This document shows, piece by piece, positions 43,987 to 52,161 of a stretch of 64,000 bases of DNA. The DNA is taken from positions 434,001 through 498,000 of the forward strand of contig NC_088324.1 in the NCBI RefSeq assembly GCF_910592395.1, given 5' to 3'. Position numbers and translations under genes: made by a program. Origin of the DNA: Lineus longissimus. Its lineage: Eukaryota; Nemertea; Pilidiophora; Heteronemertea; Lineidae. How positions within the stretch are numbered: the first letter of the stretch is position 1; each line of letters begins with the position of its first letter. The notes under the pieces were generated by a model. That model saw nothing but the letters and a program-made list of their open reading frames with translations. It made no database searches and was not told the origin of the DNA.

Positions 43987-44739
43987 ATGGACAATGTCAT
44001 TGAAAAGATTGACTGGGAAGCTGATATAGGAGATGAAGATGGTCTGGAATATAATTTAGATCAACAAGCAGCGAATGATGTTATTCTTACGAATGATTTG
44101 ATTGGAGATATACCACGACCTCCAAGAGTTAGTGAAATGAACGCTCTGGCCATCATTGATGAAAAAGAAATATTTTTACATGACTTTATGGATAAAAATA
44201 AATTAAGATTAAAGGCGAATCGGACCATGAACGAACTGCGTAACAGAGTGATAATTAGTGAAAACGGTGATATATTTTATAAATCATCAACAGGAGACAT
44301 TAAACTATCGTATAATAAAAATAAAGAACCTTATATGAGGGGCTCTTTAAAAGGAGAAGGAAAAGCAGAATTTAAGAGTTTTTTTAGACCAAATAATGAT
44401 GGAGAAACTCCAATGCTTGAAAATGTTGGAGAAAAAAAGCAAGTGAGAAAACAATTGTTTCCCGAAGAAGGGGCAGGTTCTAGCTCACCTTATCCTCTGG
44501 AACCTAAAGTTATTATTGCAAATAAAGACACCAATCTTGTACAAGACACTAATCTTGATACAAATGAAACAAAGTTTGTTGATGTTGACCCTAATGATGT
44601 TGATGACATTCAAGAAACCACTTTGAATTCAAACGAACCAATGAAAACAAAGAATTCTAAATTAGATGAGATTATAGACTATTTCAGAAGACAGTTTAAA
44701 TCGATTAAAGAAAATATAGTCAGTCACGTGACAGAATAA
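43987..44739 (+). CDS. Hypothetical protein, 250 aa
   Basis: It has an acidic N-terminus, then a compact basic region with NRVIISENGDIFYKSSTGDI (residues 88-107), then a long low-complexity acidic stretch with repeated DTN and DDI words. A C-terminal helix (LDEIIDYFRRQFKSIKENI) ends it. No transmembrane segment. It starts 5 bp after the previous stop, at TTTAAAATAAATG. Family not identified; proteins of this size and position are common in animal Polintons. Confidence 0.65.
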   Translation: MDNVIEKIDWEADIGDEDGLEYNLDQQAANDVILTNDLIGDIPRPPRVSEMNALAIIDEKEIFLHDFMDKNKLRLKANRTMNELRNRVIISENGDIFYKSSTGDIKLSYNKNKEPYMRGSLKGEGKAEFKSFFRPNNDGETPMLENVGEKKQVRKQLFPEEGAGSSSPYPLEPKVIIANKDTNLVQDTNLDTNETKFVDVDPNDVDDIQETTLNSNEPMKTKNSKLDEIIDYFRRQFKSIKENIVSHVTE

Positions 44740-44780
44740 AAGATAAAATAAACACATTGAGGCAAAGTGATGATATTGAA

Positions 44781-45402
44781 ATGGAGCCTTTAATTGAGCA
44801 TGAAGAACAAAATCTTAGAGAGATTGATGAGGCAGAATCAGATGAAGTGGCTAATTTGAATGAAAGAAGTAAAAAACATTTTAAACAATTAGCTAAAAAA
44901 ATTTCGTGATACAGTGAATGATGCAAAAGAATCCTTAGGAGACCGATTAAAAGCTTTATTCAAATTGAAGGGCTTTAAACTTGCTACTATTGTTAGTGCA
45001 GTTATTTTTACTTTATCTGCCATTGGTGCAAGTCTCGCGTCTTTAGTAAAACCAAGTGCACCTTCTAAGCCTGGACCTGGACCTGGACCTGATACACCTA
45101 GTAAACCTATAGGACCTGGAAAACCAGATACTCCTAGTACACCGAATAAAATTACACAAGGTCTGATAAAATTTAAAAATTGGTTACTTTCCTTAGGTTC
45201 AAAAGCTCTAGCAGCACTCCCTAGAATTTTAGGAACCGTTGTGTCCACTATCTTAAAAGCAGCTGCAGGTGTGATAGGATTTTTAGCAGAGCATTTGATT
45301 ATCGCAGTGGCTGTCACTATTTTAGTTGTGATTCAAGTTGTAGTGAATAATGCAGGAACAATTAAAAATAAAGCAAAAAAAAATTCTTCTAAAATAAAGT
45401 AA
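44781..45402 (+). pseudogene. Multi-pass membrane protein with GPGPGP linker, one frameshift
   Basis: From ATG 44781 (MEPLIEHEEQNLREI) one frame runs to a run of seven A (44895-44901). The continuation in the next frame starts FRDTVNDAKESLG and runs to 45402. The second part has three hydrophobic segments: LATIVSAVIFTLSAIGASLA, ALAALPRILGTVVSTILKAA with VIGFLAEH, and LIIAVAVTILVVIQVVV. A proline/glycine linker (KPGPGPGPDTPSKP) separates the first from the rest. It looks like a virion or host membrane protein. The single break on a homopolymer may be a consensus error; otherwise the downstream frame may be used alone from an internal ATG at 44914. Confidence 0.6.
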
Positions 45403-46112
45403 TGAGGATGAGCGCAGCGAGTATGAATCTACGCTTTCATAACACAAAGAGACAGTCCTTAAGGACAAATATTAATCAGTATAAAACTGTACGTGTCGCA
45501 CATGCTATTATTCCTACAACTTATTTTAATATTTCAAGATTTTCAAAAAATAACTATTTAAATTTTGCAGAATCGGCTCCAGCTGATACTTTTAGAAATC
45601 ATGGTTCTGTCTATATCTCAGAAGGACTTTATAGCATTGACTCTTATATCAAAGCGATACAACATGCGCTGGAGGAAGAAGGACATCAGAACAAGATGAT
45701 GATCACTTATTTGGAAAGCGAAGGAAAAATTGTGATAAAAGTGAAGCCTCCTTTTATAGTATGGATCCATGAGGAATTACGTACATTATTGGGAATTAAA
45801 TTGGAAGATGCACATATTATCAATGAAGTGAAAGGAGAACAACCTTGTCAATTTTTACCCCATCAAGAATATCGTATTTGTTGTAATGTTGTGGATAACG
45901 GTAAAATTTTTTTAGATGGGGTTCATTCTGATATTATTTCCACCTTTGTCGCGAAAGGAAAAAATTATGGGGATCTTGTGGAATATAGTTCGTTACAAAA
46001 AGTCATGATTCAAGACCAGGATTTTTCCTATGTCGAAATTGACATCAAAAATCAAAACAATGAACCCATTGAATTTAAAATCCCGTGTACCATAGATTTA
46101 CTGTTAGAATAA
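45402..46112 (+). CDS. Probable minor capsid (penton-like) protein, 236 aa
   Basis: Polinton minor capsid proteins are single jelly-rolls of about 200-250 residues. Supporting features are strand-rich sequence, YKTVRVAHAIIPTTYFNISR near the N-terminus, ISEGLYSIDSYIKAIQHALE (the 'EGxYxxxxxxxxIxxAL' helix-strand pattern seen in this family), TLLGIKL and a strand-rich end (DFSYVEIDIKNQNNEPIEF). The start is ATG 45402, overlapping the last base of the preceding frame, with an alternative at MNLRFHN (codon 8). The seven residues in between are encoded by a GAGCGCAGCGAGT palindrome-type word. Intact. Confidence 0.55.
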   Translation: MRMSAASMNLRFHNTKRQSLRTNINQYKTVRVAHAIIPTTYFNISRFSKNNYLNFAESAPADTFRNHGSVYISEGLYSIDSYIKAIQHALEEEGHQNKMMITYLESEGKIVIKVKPPFIVWIHEELRTLLGIKLEDAHIINEVKGEQPCQFLPHQEYRICCNVVDNGKIFLDGVHSDIISTFVAKGKNYGDLVEYSSLQKVMIQDQDFSYVEIDIKNQNNEPIEFKIPCTIDLLLE

Positions 46113-46116
46113 AAGA

Positions 46117-46575
46117 ATGGATGTTTTAGATTCCATCCCCGAACAGGATGAATTTCGCTTTGAGCAGATTGAGCAGATCAAGTCAGACTTACAACAAAAA
46201 ATTGGAAGACGACGTCAACTGTATAAAAATTATAAAAAAATTTCAAATATCATTCATTGGTTAGAAACTAGCTTTTTTACAGCAGGAGCAGGAATCGCTT
46301 CGATTGGCACAGGTGGTGTAATAACCAATATTGTTACTTTACCTTTAGCTGTTGTTTGTACTATGTTAGGCAAAGCAGGTAAAATTGTTGTTCCACAATT
46401 AAGGAAAAAAATGAAAAAACATAAAACAATCTGGATTCACACACAAGATCATTTAAACGATGTAAATAATTTACTCTCACGCGCGATTACGAATGAACAT
46501 ATTTCTGCGAGTGAGTTTGACCTTATTATTCAGACATATAAAAAATCCAATAAAATTACAGAGAATCTGAAATAA
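46117..46575 (+). CDS. Hypothetical membrane-associated protein, 152 aa
   Basis: An N-terminal helical charged region (FEQIEQIKSDLQQKIGRRRQ) is followed by a glycine-rich hydrophobic stretch at residues 51-85 (SFFTAGAGIASIGTGGVITN, then IVTLPLAVVCTMLGKAG) and a basic helical tail (VPQLRKKMKKHKTIW). The layout resembles small membrane-active proteins of Polintons that end the plus-strand cluster. It starts 4 bp after the minor capsid stop, at AATAAAAGAATG. Function unknown. Confidence 0.62.
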   Translation: MDVLDSIPEQDEFRFEQIEQIKSDLQQKIGRRRQLYKNYKKISNIIHWLETSFFTAGAGIASIGTGGVITNIVTLPLAVVCTMLGKAGKIVVPQLRKKMKKHKTIWIHTQDHLNDVNNLLSRAITNEHISASEFDLIIQTYKKSNKITENLK

Positions 46576-46642
46576 CTTGACTTTCATCGGTGATTAACTG
46601 TTTGGGCTATTTTAGCGAGTCAGACTAAAGTAATGATGTAAC

Positions 46643-46670
46643 TTTATAAGAACGTAACACTTCTTATAAA
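46643..46670. terminator. Hairpin between 46117 gene and the right TIR gene
   Basis: The inverse copy of 33267-33294. Here it lies between two convergent stop codons, as the other element hairpins do. Confidence 0.5.
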
Positions 46671-46681
46671 ATTATACCATT

Positions 46682-47128
46682 TTATCCTTGCACTAATTTA
46701 AACGCGTAATACTTTTTCCCTTTAGGTTTTCCTAACGATATTATATAGTTCAAGTTAGGATTCGCTTCTAAATCTCGTTTGATCAACGATGTTGCAAAAG
46801 TTTTCAAGGGCTGCAGCTTTCTATATTTTAGAGTTAGAATTAACGCTTCTCCGTGTTTGGTAATCTTCTGCTCTTTCCCTACAATCTTATACCACACGTT
46901 TAAAGGAACTTCTTCTTTCCAAGTGATTAACTCTGATTCTGGAGGTATAATTTTGGCATCTAATTCGCTTTCCGAAAGATAGTCCTCTTCTTCGGATGAG
47001 GAATAGTCTGTTATATCTCTAAGTTCATCTTCGGATGAGGTATAGTCTGTTAGATTGTTATTTTTTGAATATCTAGGATCTCTATTCTTTTTTGAAGCGC
47101 TAGCGACGTGTCTGATGATATGAGTCAT
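46682..47128 (-). CDS. TIR-borne hypothetical protein, copy 2 (148 aa)
   Basis: The partner of 32809-33255 within the right TIR. It differs by a single base seen over 447 (Ala instead of Ser near residue 109). Both copies are open, so the gene dose is two per element. See copy 1 for sequence features and the tentative OB-fold reading. Confidence 0.7.
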   Translation of the reverse strand: MTHIIRHVASASKKNRDPRYSKNNNLTDYTSSEDELRDITDYSSSEEEDYLSESELDAKIIPPESELITWKEEVPLNVWYKIVGKEQKITKHGEALILTLKYRKLQPLKTFATSLIKRDLEANPNLNYIISLGKPKGKKYYAFKLVQG

Positions 47129-47815
47129 TTTCTATACAAAAAAATCTATTAGATATCGTTTTTAAAGCGCAGCCGCGAGCGAAGCGCAGCCGCGAGCGAA
47201 GCGCAGCCGCGAGCGAAGCGAGCGGTTTGTAGAATTGTTGTTCAGCGAGCGAAGCGAGCGGTTTGTAAAAAAGTTTGACTACTGTTTGACTGTGAGTCCG
47301 TTCTCCAATTTTGGAGAGTTGTTTTGACTGAAGAAGTTGTGTTTTGACTGTGTTTGACTGTGAGTCCGTTCTCCAATTTTGGAGAGTTGTTTTGACTGGT
47401 GTTTGACTGAAGAAGTTGTGTTTTGACTACTGTTTGACTGTGAGTCCGCTCCTCAAAATTGAGGAGCGGTTTTAACTGGTGTTTGACTGAAGAAGTTGTG
47501 TTTTGACTACTGTTTGACTGTGAGTCCGCTCCTCAAAATTGAGGAGCGGTTATAACTGGTGTTTGACTGAAAGGAATTGAGAGAAGTTGTGTGAAGTGTT
47601 GACTGGTGTTTGACTGAAAGGAAATGTGTGAAGTGTTGACTGGTGTTTGACTGAATAATTGTTTGACTAGGATTTGACTGAATAATCGTTTGACTAGGAT
47701 TTGACTGAATAATTGTTTGACTAGGATTTGACTGAATAATTGTTTGACTAGGATTTGACTGAATAAAAACCTAGTCAAACCTAGGGTGAGTTAGAACCCC
47801 CACTTTTACACTACT

Positions 47816-47821
47816 GTTATC
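47816..47821. repeat. Right 6-bp flank GTTATC of the Polinton
   Basis: Direct repeat of 31189-31194. Confidence 0.85.
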
Positions 47822-47914
47822 AAGCATAGAACTTATTATTTTCAAGGTATACAACCGATTTCTTTTGTTTTATTTGATCATATTTCAAACGGCTTGTTTG
47901 AAACATACACTTAC

Positions 47915-48204
47915 TTAACTAATGGCACATCCGAGTCATCGGGAACCTGATAATTATTGAAGCTAGTCAAGGCATCTGCCATTCCATCGCAGTCACCACA
48001 CATTCCAGTAAGCTTTCCAGCACCTCCATACTGCCAGTGGCCAAGAGATGTCACAATACCTCCATATTGACCACCGAATGACAAAGCGAAGGAACAGGTT
48101 GGCACTGATATCTTAAAGTCGTTGGCTCCAGATTTTGTGGCACTGAGAGTATGTCCGCCTTTGAGTTTGAGGTTAAAGGGCATTCTTTGTGTGAGGCCAC
48201 TGAC
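47915..48204 (-). CDS. VWD gene module 3, second VWD exon
   Basis: A 290-nt exon (acceptor CTGCAG|GT, donor AA|GTAAGT) stranded between the Polinton and the DIRS element. It encodes VSGLTQRMPFNLKLKGG through CGDCDGMADALTSFNNYQV, the C-terminal half of the VWD domain. It is intact and joins in phase to 55521-55768 upstream (across the DIRS element) and 30589-30887 downstream (across the Polinton). Whether these 6-kb and 17-kb insertions are spliced out is unknown. Confidence 0.85.
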
Positions 48205-48322
48205 CTGCAGAACAAAGTTGTGGTGACTTGTTAGAGAGTAATGCAATGTCCCATATAACTGGCTAACATAAATTGTCAGATTAGTCGATGGTTGTATCGC
48301 AACTTCTGTTTGTTGAAAAATG

Positions 48323-48534
48323 CCCATTTCCTTACAAGAAATGGCCATTTTGTGTCATTCAAACTTACCTATGGAACACTTTTGCATGTTACTCCATTTG
48401 GGCTCAAACACAAGAGTATCCCTTTAATTTTCTAAAGGGAGAACTGAGTTAACAGCTCGGCCGCCAGGCGGCGCCCTGACCGATCCCGCGAGATCGCGCC
48501 GATCTCATGCCGCCATATTTAGTCTTTACTCTTG
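48323..48534 (-). repeat. DIRS inverted terminal repeat (3' end of element)
   Basis: 48345-48534 is the inverse of 54457-54645. The outermost 22 bases (CCCATTTCCTTACAAGAAAT) occur only at this end and form a small hairpin. The repeat includes GGCCGCCAGGCGGCGCC and TTACTCTTG at its inner edge. Confidence 0.9.
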
Positions 48535-48581
48535 AGCGTTAAAAAAGAGTATGTCCCGTTTGTGGGGACGGCGGGAGGGCC

Positions 48582-48679
48582 GTGTTCCATAGGTAAGTAT
48601 GAACTAACAAAATGGCCATTTCTTGTAAGGAAATGGGCATTTTGTGTCATTCAAACTTACCTATGGAACACTTTTGCAT
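48582..48679 (-). other. DIRS internal complementary region (ICR)
   Basis: Bases 48582-48637 are the inverse of the 48323 terminus. Bases 48638-48679 are the inverse of the 54645 terminus. The two meet at GGAAATGGG|CATTTTGTG, a copy of both ends joined head to tail. In DIRS elements the ICR templates completion of the termini during circle formation. The left half has a few substitutions (AAGTATGAACTAAC for AAGTTTGAATGACAC). Confidence 0.88.
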
Positions 48680-49108
48680 CGAATCCCAGCAACCTATTGG
48701 AGGTGGGAAATGAGGACTTACCTAAGGCTGAGCTGTTGTTCCATCCAGGAGGCACCACCGGCATATTAGCTAAGGAGGACCGCCAGGGGAAAGAAATGGG
48801 GAGAACCGGAGGACCGGTATTTTGATCTCGGTATTACAATCATATTATAGAGAGTAATAGACCCATTCTCCGGAAAGCGCTAGAATTGCGTAATAAAACC
48901 ATCTTCTTTCCGGCAAAAGAGCTTAGAGCAAGTAAGGCATGTTCAAGGGTGTAGAATGAGATATTGCTAAACAACAATAAGAAATTGCGTCCTTTCTAGT
49001 CTACTAGGGGTTGCCTGGATTGTTGAAGATAGGGCATATCAAAAATGGCGCAAGATGCGCGTTTGACTCTTCAATCGGGCTTCCCCCTTTTTTTTTATCT
49101 AGCCAGGA

Positions 49109-52100
49109 TCAAACAACATGCCCCGCAGACACAATCGGGCCGATTGTGTGCATGCCATCTACGAGGGAAGAAACGTCTCGTAGGTAGAAACGAGAGAATG
49201 TGGAGTGATTACTCCAACATGCAGCGGAAACGACTTCTTGAAGAGCAACTCCTCGGTAGTTAGCCCAGGAGGTGGCTAGTGCTCTTACTTCGTGCGCTGA
49301 GATGTTAGCTAGCGCACGAAGATCAGAGGAAGTCTTCAAGGTGTTGTAGGAAAGACGAATAGTCTCCACAATCCACCTTGAAATAGTGGCGGCCGCTATC
49401 TCTCGTTTATTTCCCTCCTTATAGGACAAAAACAAACGCTCTCTCCCCTGGCGGATACCGGGAGGTTTTGTCCTATTTATGTAGAACTTTAGGGCCCTGA
49501 CGAGACATAAAGTTCTGTCAGGAAGATCATAAGAGATCGTTCCTGACAGAGAGGGAATAGTAACCGGGGGCCGAGAGGCGGCCGGTCCCTGGTTCTTCGC
49601 CAGAAATCCTGGTATGAAAGCCAGGATAACCTCCCCTCCCTCTCTAAAAGCCAGCTTCTTAAAAGAAAGTGCATGGAGCTCTGATCTCCGTTGGGCGGTA
49701 GCCAAGGCTACTAGAAAGACCGTTTTGAGTGTCAGATATTTCATGGATGAAATAGACATGGGTTCAAAAGGATGCCTCATGAGCACCTTAAGGACAACAG
49801 AAAGGTCCCATTTAGGGGTGTTGTGAACCGGTCTAGGACGCTCTAATAACATTCCTCTGAAAAGAGGGGTTATTTGGTCCTCCCAACGAAGATCCCAGGT
49901 GCTTAAAACACGGAGGGTAGAAGCGATGGCGGACTTGTACCCTTTTATAGCCGTGACAGATAGTTGTCTTTCCGTGAATAATTCAATAAGGAAATCAACT
50001 AATCTGTATATAGAGGGAGAGATCGGATTAACTCCGTTCTCCCTGCACCAGGAAGTGAAGGTAGACCACTTTCCTTGATACACATCAAGGGTAGACCCCC
50101 TTTGAGTTGCGGACATGCGCTTGACAGCGATGTCCGAAAAGCCTCTCTGGTGGAGATGCAACTGGATAAGTTCCAGGCGTGAAACTTGAAAAATCCAGGG
50201 TTCTGGTGGTAGCATCTCCCCAGGGGGTGCCACAGGAGGTGCTTCCAAGTAGGAAGACTCCTGGGGTGGTCTATCAGGAGCTCCAGCAAGGCTGGGAACC
50301 AGGCCTGATTTGGCCAGCAAGGTGCGATGAGAGTTATTCTCACCGGGTGGTTGGTCAAGATCTTGTTCAGGACTGGTTGGATGAGAGGGAGGGGTGGAAA
50401 CGCATATGCGTTCAGCCCTCCCCACGAGGCTGTAAGGCTGTCGACTTCCAGGGCCTCTTCGTCCGGAAGTGGAGAGTAATAGATGGGAAGGCGATTGTTC
50501 AGCCTGGTGGCGAACAGATCTACCTTCGGAGATTGTCAAAGGCGACAAAGGTCGTCTACAACCTCCTGATGGAGTGTCCACTCTGTCTGAACTAGTTTGT
50601 TCTGACGGGACAGGGCGTCGGCAAGGATGTTGCGTTTGCCCGGTATGTGTCTGGCACATATCGATACTCCAAGGTCGGCACAAAGATGGTAAAGCTCCCA
50701 AGTTAGCTGGCAAAGAATGCCGGACTTTGTGCCTCCCTGTCTCCTGACATATGCTACTACTGTAGAATTGTCGGAGAACAGGGTTACTCTCCGATTCTTC
50801 AGGTGAAGGGAAAGAGCCCTCACGGCAAGAAGGACAGCCTTCATTTCCAATATATTTATTGAAAGAATGGTCTCCTCCCTTGTCCATAGACCCCTTATGG
50901 ACATGTCCCCGTTGTTCAGATGTGCTCCCCACCCTAGTAGAGAAGCATCTGTGAACAGGGACACTTCTGGGGGCGGTGGAGCAAGATCTACACCGCTTTG
51001 GAGACGAGTCTCCGACTCCCAGAAGTTCCAGACGTTCTTGAGTAGGTATTGAGGTATCAATACCAACTTGTCTAATGGGTCCCTGTGGGGTTTCCATAGA
51101 GACATTAGAAACATCTGGATGGGACGCATATATAGACGGCCAAGGGGGATTTGGTCTGCTGCCGAATTCAGAAGTCCCAAAAGGCTCAAGCATCGCCTTG
51201 CGGGAGCTTGAGTCCTTCCTCTGAATTCTGCGACGAGATGAAGAATTTTCTTTATCCTGTCTAGGGGGGGGCAGCATTTTCCCTATGGCCGTAAGGAACC
51301 GAACTCCAACGTAAACAAAGTCTTGGGATGGTATGAATTCTGACTTTGTTTCGTTGATAATCCAACCTGCGGAAAATACTTTTTGCTTTAGAACCTGAAG
51401 TTGTTGCAGTAGTAGTTCCCGCGATTTGCAACGGAGTAGCCAATCGTCTAGGTAGTGATGGAGCTTGAACCCCATCACGTGAAAGGGAGCGACTAAGGCT
51501 GTGACTATCATCGTAAAAATTAGGGGTGCCGATGCCAGACCGAACGGCAGGGCCCTGAATTGATACGTCTTTCCTTCGTAATGGAATCGAAGGAAGTGTT
51601 GATAGTCTGGATGGATCGGTACATGTAAGTACGCATCCATTAAATCCATCGATATCGCCCAATCGTTGGGCTGTATCGCCGTTGCTATAGACCTGGTGGT
51701 TTCCATCTTGAAATGAGGAACATTCAAGAAGGTGTTTAACCTGGAAAGGTCTATGATCAGCCTCCATGTCCCTGCTTTCTTGGGAACCAAGAAAACGTGG
51801 CTGTAAAAGCCGGGGGAGCATGGATCTTGAAGGACCTGGATAACTTGCTTCTCCAGTAATGTCGCGACCTCTGCTTGGAGGGCAGAGGCCTTGACTGGGT
51901 CCTTCGGTGGCTGAACTGGGGTTGGATATATGGTAGTCGGGGGGTACGGTTGAAATCTAGTTTCACTCCGTACCTCAACATGTTTGGGACTGGGGACCCC
52001 TTTGGGCACCAATCGTCCCAAATGTCTGCAAATTTTTGCAGACGGCCCCCGACTACCGGAGTCGGCTCCTTTTTGCGTCCGGGAGGAGAAAGGAGGGGGG

Positions 52101-52161
52101 AATCACCTCTTCCGGCCAGCACCCCTTGGGCGAAAGGAGTGCTTAGTCGGACCGGATCCAC
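49109..52161 (-). pseudogene. DIRS pol: RT, RNase H and tyrosine recombinase
   Basis: In transcript order: the RT lead-in (51757-52161 frame, VGGRLQKFADIWDDW); a frame change near the G run 51939-51944; RT in the 970-codon frame from 52021 (FLVPKKAGTWRLIIDLSRLN, LPFGLASAPLIFT, YLDD at residues 190-193); a second frame change at the run of eight G, 51264-51271; RNase H in another frame (FTDASLLGWGAHL, LEMKAV, FSDNSTVV, HIPGKRNILADALSR); an in-frame TGA about 50536; and a third change near 50215-50226 back to the first frame for the recombinase (AQRRSELHAL, HEVRALATSWA at residues 910-920, nucleophile in FSRFYLRD at 946). All catalytic blocks are recognisable. The 970-codon frame stays open straight through the RNase H region, out of register. 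Confidence 0.88.

Larger units (their letters stand above)
31195..47815. mobile_element. Polinton/Maverick element, 16,621 bp
   Basis: It begins AGTAGTGTAAAAGTGGGGG and ends with the exact inverse. Hallmarks of the family are all present: long TIRs, 6-bp flanking repeats, protein-primed-type DNA polymerase B, retroviral-type integrase, packaging ATPase, and likely major and minor capsid proteins. Missing or not found are the C-terminal part of the polymerase and the adenovirus-type cysteine protease. It lies in the C8/VWD intron of module 3. TIR copies differ at about one position over the 447-bp shared gene, so insertion was recent. Genes are tightly packed with no introns, unlike the host sequence around them. 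Confidence 0.93.
46637..47815 (-). repeat. Right terminal inverted repeat, 1,179 bp
   Basis: Inverse of the left TIR with fewer internal repeats: four 27-bp units (47659-47766), two plus two hairpin units (about 47285-47560), and about two GCTCGC units preceded by extra GCGCAGCCGCGAGCGAA copies (47164-47270). Confidence 0.92.
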
